Part shown: piece by piece, positions 32,267-40,595 of the stretch
How the letters are laid out: the number at the start of each line of letters is the position of its first letter
Position numbering within the stretch: position 1 is the first letter of the stretch
Source of the DNA: DAOUCP01 sp034432155
GTDB lineage: Bacteria; Chloroflexota; Anaerolineae; Epilineales; Epilineaceae
Length of the DNA: 64,000 nucleotides
NCBI GenBank assembly: GCA_034432155.1
Contig: DAOUCP010000035.1
Span: forward strand, 1 to 64,000
Reading direction: 5' to 3'
The notes under the pieces: generated by a model
Database searches by the model: none
The model's input: the letters and a program-made list of their open reading frames with translations, nothing else
Told to the model about the DNA's origin: nothing
Position numbers and translations under genes: made by a program

Positions 32267-33646
32267 ATGCTGCCGTCCCACCCCATCGAGCCGTTCAAGA
32301 TCAAGTCCGTCGAGCCCATCAGCCTGTCGAGCCGCGCCCAACGGGAAGTGTGGCTGCGCGAGGCCGCTTACAACGTGTTCAACCTCAAGTCAGGGCAGAT
32401 CCTCATCGACCTGTTGACCGATAGCGGCACCGGCGCCATGAGCGACTCCCAATGGGGTGAACTCATGCAGGGCGACGAGGCGTACGCCGGATCGAAGAGT
32501 TTTGATCGGCTGGCCGATGCCGTTCACGACATCTTCGGCTTCCCGCTCTTCGTGCCGACCCATCAGGGTCGAGCCGCCGAAAACATTCTGTTCTCCCTCA
32601 CTGTCAAGCCAGGCGATGTCGTGCCTTCGAACCAGCATTTCGACACTACCGAGGCCAACATCGTAGCTGCCGGCGGTGAGCCGGTGAATCTGGTGATCGC
32701 CGAGGCCATGCAGGCCCGCCTTCGGCATCCGTTCAAGGGCAACATCGACGTCGCGGCGGTGCGGGATCTCATCGACCGCGTGGGCCCGGAGCGCATTCCG
32801 CTGGCCATGATCACCATCAGCAACAACGCCGGCGGTGGGCAGCCGGTGAGCCTGGCCAACCTGGCGGAGTACCGCGAGCTCTTGCACCGCCACGGCATCC
32901 CGCTGTTCATCGATGCCTGTCGCTTCGCCGAGAACGCATGGTTCATTCGTGAGCGCGAGCCCGGTCATAGCCACCAGGCGCCCATCGAGATCGCTCGCGC
33001 CACCTTCGCCCTGGCAGACGGCTGTACCATGAGCGCCAAGAAGGACGGCCTGGCCAACATTGGCGGCTTCCTCGCCATGCGCGATGCTGAACTCTTTGAG
33101 CGTGTGCGCCGCCAGCTCATCCGCACCGAGGGCTTCCCGACATACGGCGGGCTGGCCGGTCGCGATCTGGCCGCTATCGCCCGCGGTCTCTACGAGGCCC
33201 TGACGCCGGAGTACCTGGCCTATCGGATCGGTCAGACGGCTTACCTGGTCGAGAGTCTGGATCGCGCCGGAGTGCCGGTTGTGCTGCCGCCGGGCGGTCA
33301 TGCCGCCTTTATCGACGCCGGCGCGTTGTTGCCCCACCTGGACCGCTCCGAGCTGCCGGGACAAGCCCTGACGGTGGAGCTCTACCTGGCGGCCGGCATC
33401 CGGGCGGTGGAGTTGGGAACAGTGGCCTTCGGCCATCGCACTGCCGACGGCGGTTGGATCTATCCGGACCTCGATCTGGTGCGTCTGGCCATTCCCCGAC
33501 GGGTCTACACCCAGTCGCATCTTGACTACGTGGTTGCCGCGCTGGCAGAGATTGCCGCGCACCCTGAATCAGTGCGGGGAATGCGCATCGTCTACGAACC
33601 GGCAGAGCTCAGGCACTTCACGGCCCGCTTCGAGCCGATCGGCTAG
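32267..33646 (+). CDS. tnaA: Tryptophanase-type beta-eliminating lyase
   Basis: This PLP enzyme of 459 residues belongs to the tryptophanase/tyrosine phenol-lyase family and would cleave L-tryptophan to indole, pyruvate and ammonia. The PLP Lys259 is in MSAKKDGLANIGGF. Two specificity points favour tryptophanase: FDTT (125-128) has the Asp of TnaA where tyrosine phenol-lyase has Thr, and AVELG has Leu383 where tyrosine phenol-lyase has its substrate-binding Arg. C-terminal GGHAAFIDAG, TIPR-like AIPRRVYTQSHLD and YEPAELRHFTARF are family blocks. No tnaC-like leader or tnaB permease is visible. ATG 32267 aligns with the family N-terminus. Confidence 0.85.
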   Translation: MLPSHPIEPFKIKSVEPISLSSRAQREVWLREAAYNVFNLKSGQILIDLLTDSGTGAMSDSQWGELMQGDEAYAGSKSFDRLADAVHDIFGFPLFVPTHQGRAAENILFSLTVKPGDVVPSNQHFDTTEANIVAAGGEPVNLVIAEAMQARLRHPFKGNIDVAAVRDLIDRVGPERIPLAMITISNNAGGGQPVSLANLAEYRELLHRHGIPLFIDACRFAENAWFIREREPGHSHQAPIEIARATFALADGCTMSAKKDGLANIGGFLAMRDAELFERVRRQLIRTEGFPTYGGLAGRDLAAIARGLYEALTPEYLAYRIGQTAYLVESLDRAGVPVVLPPGGHAAFIDAGALLPHLDRSELPGQALTVELYLAAGIRAVELGTVAFGHRTADGGWIYPDLDLVRLAIPRRVYTQSHLDYVVAALAEIAAHPESVRGMRIVYEPAELRHFTARFEPIG

Positions 33647-33751
33647 CCCGCTGGGACGCCTTCCCGATCGCGCGTGCCGTCGAGGGACGGCGCGGCGAGG
33701 AGCGGGCCGGCAGCTTGAACGGGTCATGCTGGCGACCGGGGGACACAAGCA

Positions 33752-34687
33752 ATGGTTGGAGGGCAGAAGAAGGCGGCCGCGGAGGCGATCGGCTGGATCG
33801 GAACCGGCGTCATGGGGGGTCCCATGGCGCAACGCTTGCTCGCGGCCGGCCATCGCCTGACAGTCCACAACCGCACGGCCGCCAAGGCGGCACCACTGCT
33901 AGCGGCAGGGGCCACATGGGCCGACACCGTGGCCGAGGCCGTGTCCGATGCCGGCATCGTGATCACCATGCTTGGCATGCCCGAGGACGTGCGCGCCGCG
34001 TACTTCGGTCAGGACGGCGTCCTGGAGAATGCGCCTGCCGGGGCGTTGTTGGTCGACATGAGCACCAGTCCTCCATCGCTGGCCCAGGAGATTGCCGCGG
34101 GAGCCGGCAGCCGGGGCCTTCTGGCGCTGGACGCGCCCGTCTCCGGCGGTGACATCGGGGCCCGCGAGGGGAGTCTTTCGATCATGGTCGGTGGCGAGGC
34201 AGCCGCTTTTGAGCGCGCATTGCCCATCCTGAAGATCCTGGGCACGACGATCGTCCATCAGGGACCGAGCGGCAGTGGCCAGCACACCAAGCTCTGCAAC
34301 CAGATCGTGGTCGCCGGCAATATGATCGGCGCCTGCGAGGCGCTCGTCTATGCCCGAGCAGCCGGTCTGGATCCCATCGCCGTTCTGCGCTCCATCGGGG
34401 CCGGCGCGGCGGCCAGTTGGACGCTCAGCCACCTCTATCCGCGGATGGCCGGTGGCGACTTCGCGCCCGGCTTCTACGTCCGGCACTTCCTCAAGGACAT
34501 GGGCCTCGCCCTGGACGAGGCCAAACGACTGGGTATCCAGTTGCCCGGCCTGGCGCTCGTGCGTTCGCTGTACAGCCGGGTGGTCGAGCTGGGTGGGGCC
34601 GACTTGGGCACGACAGCGCTGGTGTTGGCGCTACAGGACGTGGCCGCCAACCCGACGGCGTGCCGGAGCGGGGAACCGGGAGCATGA
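33752..34687 (+). CDS. 3-hydroxyisobutyrate dehydrogenase-family NAD(P) oxidoreductase
   Basis: The 311-residue beta-hydroxyacid dehydrogenase has the N-terminal Rossmann motif IGWIGTGVMGGPMA (13-26). The substrate-binding loop is DAPVSGGDIGAREGSLSIMVGG (127-148), and the catalytic Lys180 lies in GSGQHTKLCNQ. Family members oxidise 3-hydroxyisobutyrate, tartronate semialdehyde or related acids; substrate cannot be fixed by eye. It overlaps the following small membrane-anchored gene by 4 nt (ATGA), so the two are coupled. Confidence 0.88.
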   Translation: MVGGQKKAAAEAIGWIGTGVMGGPMAQRLLAAGHRLTVHNRTAAKAAPLLAAGATWADTVAEAVSDAGIVITMLGMPEDVRAAYFGQDGVLENAPAGALLVDMSTSPPSLAQEIAAGAGSRGLLALDAPVSGGDIGAREGSLSIMVGGEAAAFERALPILKILGTTIVHQGPSGSGQHTKLCNQIVVAGNMIGACEALVYARAAGLDPIAVLRSIGAGAAASWTLSHLYPRMAGGDFAPGFYVRHFLKDMGLALDEAKRLGIQLPGLALVRSLYSRVVELGGADLGTTALVLALQDVAANPTACRSGEPGA

Positions 34688-35301
34688 GCGCCGCAAGGTC
34701 GAAGCGGCTGGTGATGCTGGCCTTCCTGGCCGGCGGGGTCCTGCTCGGCGTGACGCTGGCCGGCCGGACAGGTCGGCGGGTCACTGGCGAGCGTCTTCGT
34801 CCTTACGTGCCGTCTGTGATGGAGGTGGCCACCGTCTCTGGGGCCCCACCCGATCGTCTTCGGGCGGTGGCACCGCCGATCAACCCGGAATACGCCGAGA
34901 CGGCGGCGCGCGCTCTGAGCCGCAATCGGCTGCCGCTGCCCGACGATCGGGCCGTCATGACCTTCCGGCGAGAGGATCGCGAGGGGGAGACCACCGTCGC
35001 CTTGCTGCTCTACGACCGACCGGCCGACGCTGACGTGGTGGAGCAGACGGCCGGCTCCCTTCTCGAGCAGGCCCTCGGACTCGAAGCCGTGCCCGAATCG
35101 CCCTCCGCTGCCCGCGTTGGAGCGCAGCACTGGCGGGGTCCTGGCTATCGAGCGCTCACCTTCCGCGTCGGCAACGTCATCGGCCTTGCCGGCAGCACCG
35201 ATCCGCAGGCCGAGGAGTGGCTCGACGAGCTGAGCGCCTTGATCACGCGCAAGTTGCTGGCCCAACCGCCCCCCACCGCGCCAACCGCCAGCGGCCCGTA
35301 G
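34684..35301 (+). CDS. Membrane-anchored protein of unknown function
   Basis: The 205-residue protein has one N-terminal membrane helix (LVMLAFLAGGVLLGVTLAG, residues 9-27) and a soluble remainder of mixed alpha/beta character. It contains PPINPEYAETAARAL, a TTVALLLYDRP strand and FRVGNVIGLAGSTDP. No family was recognised. It is translationally coupled to the preceding dehydrogenase (ATGA overlap) and ends before the promoter of the EF-G-like gene. Orientation suggests the domain faces outside. Confidence 0.65.
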   Translation: MSAARSKRLVMLAFLAGGVLLGVTLAGRTGRRVTGERLRPYVPSVMEVATVSGAPPDRLRAVAPPINPEYAETAARALSRNRLPLPDDRAVMTFRREDREGETTVALLLYDRPADADVVEQTAGSLLEQALGLEAVPESPSAARVGAQHWRGPGYRALTFRVGNVIGLAGSTDPQAEEWLDELSALITRKLLAQPPPTAPTASGP

Positions 35302-35423
35302 TATCGGCCCGAAGACGATCGCGGAGCCAGAGGCGTAGGGCCGCCATGCCAAGGCAGCGGGTCGATGAGGCCGAGGCCCGGGCCAAGAGCGCCATCGCCG
35401 TCGGTCGTCGACGGGCCGCCAGC

Positions 35424-35453
35424 TTGTTCGGGGCTGGCTCGCCGGGCTATACT
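35424..35453 (+). promoter_or_regulatory. Predicted promoter of the EF-G-like gene
   Basis: TTGTTC (35424-35429) and TATACT (35448-35453) are 18 nt apart. Transcription would start near 35460, giving a leader of about 80 nt that contains TAAGGAGG (35523-35530) before ATG 35543. Confidence 0.6.
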
Positions 35454-35542
35454 GCGAGTTCCGTGCCCCGGCAGCGGCCGGCAGGGAAAGCGTCGGTCGA
35501 GCCGCTGGCCCGAGTTCCGACCCTAAGGAGGCTGGCTCGTTC

Positions 35543-37621
35543 ATGAAGCAATATCCCGCCGATAAGATCCGCAACATCGCCCTGGTTGGCAGTAGCGGCG
35601 CCGGCAAGACGTCCCTGGTCGAAGCGGCGCTTTACGTCACCAAGGCAATCACGCGGATGGGCAAGCCTGAGGATGGCAACACCGTCGCCGACTTCGACCC
35701 CGAGGAGGTGCGGCGCGGTATCTCGGTCAGCACGAGCGTGGTGCCCATCGAATGGCGTGAGCACAAGCTCAACTTTCTCGACACGCCCGGCTACGCCGAC
35801 TTCCTGGGGGAGGTCCTGAGTGCCCTGCGAGCCGTGGAAGGCGCCGTGGTCGTGGTCGACGCCTCGGCGGGCGTTGAGGTCGGCACGGAACTAGCGTGGC
35901 AGTACCTGGACGAACGGAAGCTGCCGCGCATCGTGGTCATCAATAAGATGAACCGCGAACACGCCAACTGGACCAAGGTGCTTTCGGATCTGGAGGAGGC
36001 CTTTGGGGCGCGCTTCGTTCCGCTGCAAGTGCCCATCGGTGACGCCCTGCAGTTTTCCGGCATCTACGATGTCGTTGGCGACGCTGCCTACACCGGCACC
36101 GAAGCCAAGAAAGGGGCGGCGCCGGCCGAGGTCGCCGGCCGCGCCGAACGCTATCGCGAGGCCATCATGGAGGTGGCGGCCGAGGCGGATGATGAGCTTA
36201 TCATGAAGTACCTGGACGGCCAGAAGCTGACCACCGAGGAGGTGCAGCGCGGCCTCCAGGCGGGAACGCGCGCCGGTCGCTTCGTGCCCGTGCTATTCGT
36301 GGCTGCCAGCGAGGCCTACGGCGTGGCTCCCCTGCTGGACGCCCTGACCACGCTGCTGCCGTCACCGGCCGACGTGCCGCCACCCTCTGCCATTCACGCC
36401 GCCACCGGCGAGGAAGTGCCGCTAACCGCCGAGATTACCGGTCCCCTGGCAGCGCTGGTGTTCAAGACGGTAGCCGATCCGTACGTCGGTAAGCTCCAGT
36501 ACGTGCGCGTGTTCTCAGGTGCCTTGGAGGCTGACTCGCGCCCGTACAACGCCCAGCGCCGCGAGGAAGAGCGGGTGGGCCCGGTCTACGTCGTGCGCGG
36601 CAAGGAGCAGATCACCGTCGGCAAGATCGGCACGGGTGATATCGGTGCCGTCTCCCGCCTGGCACACACCCAGACGGGCGACCTCTTGGCCGACAAGACC
36701 CAGCCTCTCCTGTTTCCGCCGCTGGTCTTCCCGCAGCCTCTCTATGCCGTGGCCTTGACGCCAGCCACCCAGGCCGACAGCACCAAGCTCGGCGCGGCGC
36801 TGCATCGAGTCATCGAGGAGGACCCCAGCCTGCACTCCGAGTACGACTCCTCGACACGCGAGTTGGTCTTGTCGGGCATGGGCGACGCCCACGTGGACGT
36901 GGCCGTCCGCCGTCTGGCCGAGAAGTTCGGCGTCCACGTCCAGACCTCCGTACCTCGGGTGCCCTACCGCGAGACGATCACCCGCACTGCCAGCACCCAG
37001 TATCGGCACAAGAAGCAGACCGGGGGGGCAGGCCAGTTCGCCGAGGTGCACCTGCGGGTCGAGCCACTGGCCCGCGGAGCTGGCTTCGAGTATGCGAGCG
37101 AGGTGTTCGGTGGTCACATCTCGCAGCAATTCATCCCATCGATCCAGAAGGGCATCACCGGGGTGCTCAGCGAGGGCGTCATCGCCGGCTGTCCGGTGGT
37201 CGATGTGAAGGCCGTGGTTTACGACGGCAAGGAGCATCCCGTCGATTCCAAGGACATTGCCTTTCAGATCGCGGGCCGAGAGGCATTCAAGGCGGCGGTC
37301 CACGAGGCAGGTCCGGTATTGCTGGAGCCTATCTACACCGTGCGGATCGTCGTTCCGGCAAGCCAGATGGGTGATGTGCTCGGCGACCTGAACACGCGCC
37401 GCGCCATCGTGCAAGGTACGGAACAGCACGGCGGCAAGGCGATCGTCACCGCCAACGTGCCGCTGGCCGAGATCCTGCGCTATTCCACCGACCTCCGCTC
37501 GATGACCCAGGGCCGAGGGCACTACTCGGCCGAGTTGTCGCACTACGCCGAGGTGCCGCACCAGGTGGCCGAAGCAGTGATCGCCAAGGCGCAGAAGGAG
37601 AAGGAGTCGGGAGCGAGCTAG
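35543..37621 (+). CDS. EF-G-like translational GTPase
   Basis: The 692-residue protein has all five EF-G domains. The G motifs are GSSGAGKT (16-23, P-loop), RRGIS (Ser61 in place of the usual Thr of switch I), DTPG (80-83) and NKMN (134-137). The last is normally NKxD, and Asp is the guanine-specificity residue, so Asn137 is unusual. The C-terminal half carries GMGDAHVDV, the domain IV region and a domain V end (RSMTQGRGHYSAELSHYAEVP). It belongs to the EF-G-like group rather than to canonical FusA. Canonical fusA is usually next to rpsL-rpsG-tuf, which are absent here. It likely acts on the ribosome, but role is uncertain. Confidence 0.85.
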   Translation: MKQYPADKIRNIALVGSSGAGKTSLVEAALYVTKAITRMGKPEDGNTVADFDPEEVRRGISVSTSVVPIEWREHKLNFLDTPGYADFLGEVLSALRAVEGAVVVVDASAGVEVGTELAWQYLDERKLPRIVVINKMNREHANWTKVLSDLEEAFGARFVPLQVPIGDALQFSGIYDVVGDAAYTGTEAKKGAAPAEVAGRAERYREAIMEVAAEADDELIMKYLDGQKLTTEEVQRGLQAGTRAGRFVPVLFVAASEAYGVAPLLDALTTLLPSPADVPPPSAIHAATGEEVPLTAEITGPLAALVFKTVADPYVGKLQYVRVFSGALEADSRPYNAQRREEERVGPVYVVRGKEQITVGKIGTGDIGAVSRLAHTQTGDLLADKTQPLLFPPLVFPQPLYAVALTPATQADSTKLGAALHRVIEEDPSLHSEYDSSTRELVLSGMGDAHVDVAVRRLAEKFGVHVQTSVPRVPYRETITRTASTQYRHKKQTGGAGQFAEVHLRVEPLARGAGFEYASEVFGGHISQQFIPSIQKGITGVLSEGVIAGCPVVDVKAVVYDGKEHPVDSKDIAFQIAGREAFKAAVHEAGPVLLEPIYTVRIVVPASQMGDVLGDLNTRRAIVQGTEQHGGKAIVTANVPLAEILRYSTDLRSMTQGRGHYSAELSHYAEVPHQVAEAVIAKAQKEKESGAS

Positions 37622-37698
37622 GCGCTGGGAGCCGCCGCACTGGCCGCCCGGCAGTCCATTGGCGAAGAGGCAGACGAGCTTGCGAAGGAGGTAGGTTC

Positions 37699-38928
37699 AT
37701 GCCGGTTGATCCAAGCGTGGGTCGCGGGCGGGTGGCCATTTTGCGCACCCACCCACAGAGCGTTGTCGAGGACTTTGGGCGCTTGATGCGCCTGGCTGGC
37801 TACACCGCGGCGCTGCCGAAGGACCACGAGACCATCCTCAAGGTCAATATCTCCTGGCAGACATGGTATCCGGCCTGTTCATCCACGCCATGGCAACTCG
37901 ACGGCGTCATCCGGACGCTGCTGGAGGACGGCTACCGACGCGAGTCGCTTCTCGCCGCCCACAATCGCACCGTCGTCGTGGACGCCTACGTGGGCGAGGT
38001 CAACAACGGCCACAAACAGGTGATCGTGGACACGCATCGTCTGCGCAACGTCCATCTCTACGAGCCTTGGGTCGAGTGGGTGACGTACGAACCGAAGGCT
38101 CAGATGCTCGTGCTGCACGACATCTACCGGGACGGAATTCGGATTCCAAAGCTATTCCTCGACCGCAATATCATCCAGCTGCCCACGGTGAAGACCCACG
38201 TATTCACCACCATCACGGGGGCCATGAAGAACGCCTTCGGGGGACTTCTGTGTGAAAAGCGGCACTGGACGCACTCGGTCATCCACGAGACGGTGGTGGA
38301 CCTCCTGGCCATTCAGCAGGAGATCCACTCGGGGCTGTTCGCCGTCATGGATGGCACGTTCGCTGGCGATGGCCCGGGGCCGAGGGCCATGCGCTGGCAC
38401 GAGAAGGATGTCATCCTGGCTTCGGCCGACCAGGTGGCTATCGATGCCATTAGCGCCAAGCTGCAAGGCTTTGATCCCTTGTCTTTGGACTTCATCCGCA
38501 TCGCCCATGAGCGCGGGCTGGGCGTCGGCGACCCGCGACAGATCACTGTGCTCGGCGATGCCGAGCTTCTAGAGCGGCCGTGGGGTTTCGTGCGCGAGGA
38601 TACCTTCGCCAGCCGCGGGCAGTACTTGATTTACCACGGCCCCCTGAAGCGGTACGAGAACCTCCTGCTGCGCAGTCCGCTGGTTCCCTGGTCCTATGCT
38701 GCCAGTCGCCTGTACCACGATGTGTACTGGTATCCGGTCGTCGGTCGCAGGCGCGTGGACGCGGCCCTGGAGACCAAGTGGGGTCGGTTGCTCAGCGATT
38801 ACATGGGCGGCCACGTCATCCGCGAGTCTTCGCCGTGGCCCAAGGCCGCCGGCATTGGCCTCGCTGCCGGCGCAGCGGCCACCGCTCTGGCTATTGCCCT
38901 GCGGCGCCGAAGACCGCCCGACGCGTAG
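37699..38928 (+). CDS. DUF362 domain protein with C-terminal membrane anchor
   Basis: The 409-residue protein is of the DUF362 type. Recognisable elements are KVNISWQT near residue 48, LPTVKTHVFTTITGAMKNAFGG (core block) and VMDGTFAGDGPGPRA followed by the DQVAIDAISAKLQG region. It ends in a helix (AAGIGLAAGAAATALAIALRRRR), a tail anchor. DUF362 proteins are often iron-sulphur linked, but no Cys cluster is present here. The ATG follows AAGGAGGT. Function unknown. It sits between the EF-G-like gene and a GT-C transferase, and the gap to the latter is only 15 nt. Confidence 0.8.
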   Translation: MPVDPSVGRGRVAILRTHPQSVVEDFGRLMRLAGYTAALPKDHETILKVNISWQTWYPACSSTPWQLDGVIRTLLEDGYRRESLLAAHNRTVVVDAYVGEVNNGHKQVIVDTHRLRNVHLYEPWVEWVTYEPKAQMLVLHDIYRDGIRIPKLFLDRNIIQLPTVKTHVFTTITGAMKNAFGGLLCEKRHWTHSVIHETVVDLLAIQQEIHSGLFAVMDGTFAGDGPGPRAMRWHEKDVILASADQVAIDAISAKLQGFDPLSLDFIRIAHERGLGVGDPRQITVLGDAELLERPWGFVREDTFASRGQYLIYHGPLKRYENLLLRSPLVPWSYAASRLYHDVYWYPVVGRRRVDAALETKWGRLLSDYMGGHVIRESSPWPKAAGIGLAAGAAATALAIALRRRRPPDA

Positions 38929-38943
38929 GGTCCCGCGATCGCC

Positions 38944-40452
38944 GTGAGTCGGCGGCAGCCAGCGCCCGGCGGCGAGTGGGCGATTGTAGCCATCACGCTT
39001 GTCGCCCTGGCCTTCCGCCTGCTCGATCTGGATCGCCACAGCCTGTGGTTCGACGAGGCTCTCGAAGTGGGACGGGCTGCAGGCAATCTCAGCCTGACAC
39101 TGCGCGGCCGACCGATCGATCAGGATCCACCGCTCCTGGCGCTTGGCCTTCACCTGTGGTTGCGGATCGGTCGCGGCGAGTGGTGGCTGCGCGTGCCGAA
39201 CGCGCTCGTGGGCGCGGCCACTGTCTTCTTGGCCGCCCGCTGGGCAAGTTGGCGCTTTCACGCCCGCATCGGGGTGTTCACGGGGCTGCTTGCCGCCTGC
39301 GCGCCGGTCCTGGTGCACTACAGCCAGGAGCTCAACCAGTACGCGCCGCTGGTATTGGGCTCCGTGGTGCTGCTCCTTGGTTGGGACGGCGTTGTGCGGC
39401 GCAACCGGCGACGCGACTGGGGCCTTGCCGGCGCGGCGAGCGCCCTCGGTCTCGCCACGCACTACGGCATGGCCTTTCCGGTGGCCGCCACGGCCTGCCA
39501 CCTGACGGCCTGGACGAGGCGGCAAGATCGTGCCACCCGGCGCCGACTCGGGATCTACCTGGCGGTTCTCGGCGGCACCACGCTTCTCCTTATGGCCCTG
39601 GGATTGGCCGAGCGCCTAGGCGTCTGGCACCTGCAGCGTCGCTTCGGCGGCACCCATTTGGCCAAGGAGATCGGCTACCTGAGCGACATCCTCTGGCGTG
39701 AGGTGCTGGTCTTCTTCCTGTTGCCCTTCAGCGGCGGCCCCAGCCTTTGGGCGGTACGAGTGCTTGCCGCCATCGGTCTTCTCGGAGCCTGCCATCTGTG
39801 GCGCTGTGGCCCTAGTGGCCGAGGCCTCATCGGCGTGTCGTTTCTCCTGTCCCTGGCGATGGTGTACCCATTCGACGGACTCGGTCTTTACCCCATCGGT
39901 CACCGCTACGTGCTTTTCGCAGCGCCACCGTTCTTTCTCGCGCTGGCTGCCGGTCTGGATCGCCTGACCACCTTCCACCGCCGGCTCGGCCTGGCACTGG
40001 CCGCGTCGAGCATTGCCCTCTTCGTCGCCTTTAGCCCCCAAGGGCGGTGGCCGAACCCGTGGCTCGCGGTACCTCGCGAAGAGATGCGGCCTGTGGTGGC
40101 CGCCATGACCGCCGCTCGGCAGACCGACGAGCTCCTCTACGTGTACTATGCCGCCCAACCTGCCTTCGCCTACTACGTCCCCCAGACACCCCCGGGAACG
40201 ATGCTCGGCACAGCCATCGCCGACGAATCGTCGGCCGCGGCCGAGGCCCGGCGCATCGCCCTGGCCGCCAATGACCGGCCTGCGTGGCTGCTCCTGGCCC
40301 ACGAGGGAGCCGGCGATCGCCAACGACTCCTCACCGCGCTGCGGCACCAGGGATACCGGACGGACACCGCCCTCGAGGCACAAGGCGCCGCCGCGATCCG
40401 CATCGTCGCCAGGCCGGACGGGGCACGGAAACCTACGCCGCCGTCGCGGTGA
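38944..40452 (+). CDS. GT-C fold membrane glycosyltransferase (GT39/ArnT-like), third copy
   Basis: The 502-residue protein with about 9-10 membrane helices has FRLLDLDRHSLWFDEALEVG in the first external loop, carrying the Asp-Glu typical of PMT/ArnT enzymes, and HYSQELNQYAPLVL, a common segment of this family. The soluble C-terminal domain is short (~130 residues). It likely transfers a sugar from a polyprenyl-phosphate carrier outside the membrane. The GTG start is 15 nt after the DUF362 stop, so the two genes are probably one unit. It is not a recent copy of the two at 13862-18027. Confidence 0.82.
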   Translation: MSRRQPAPGGEWAIVAITLVALAFRLLDLDRHSLWFDEALEVGRAAGNLSLTLRGRPIDQDPPLLALGLHLWLRIGRGEWWLRVPNALVGAATVFLAARWASWRFHARIGVFTGLLAACAPVLVHYSQELNQYAPLVLGSVVLLLGWDGVVRRNRRRDWGLAGAASALGLATHYGMAFPVAATACHLTAWTRRQDRATRRRLGIYLAVLGGTTLLLMALGLAERLGVWHLQRRFGGTHLAKEIGYLSDILWREVLVFFLLPFSGGPSLWAVRVLAAIGLLGACHLWRCGPSGRGLIGVSFLLSLAMVYPFDGLGLYPIGHRYVLFAAPPFFLALAAGLDRLTTFHRRLGLALAASSIALFVAFSPQGRWPNPWLAVPREEMRPVVAAMTAARQTDELLYVYYAAQPAFAYYVPQTPPGTMLGTAIADESSAAAEARRIALAANDRPAWLLLAHEGAGDRQRLLTALRHQGYRTDTALEAQGAAAIRIVARPDGARKPTPPSR

Positions 40453-40517
40453 AGCCCACGAGCCCGCGCCGGGACGCGCGCCCGCTGCCCGGGCGACGAC
40501 ATCGACCCGAAAAGCAA

Positions 40518-40542
40518 GGCGCCCTCCTCATCGGAGGGCGCC
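40518..40542. terminator. Bidirectional-type terminator hairpin between convergent genes
   Basis: A perfect 10-bp stem (ggcgccctcc / ggagggcgcc) has a 5-nt loop (tcatc). On the minus strand it is followed by TTGCTTTTC, a U-rich tract, so it best serves the kelch-like gene ending at 40596. It also lies 65 nt after the plus-strand gene ending at 40452. Confidence 0.75.
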
Positions 40543-40595
40543 CCTGTCTCACCGCGCGGCAGCCGTCGCCGGCTGCCGATGGCTTCATGCGGTCG

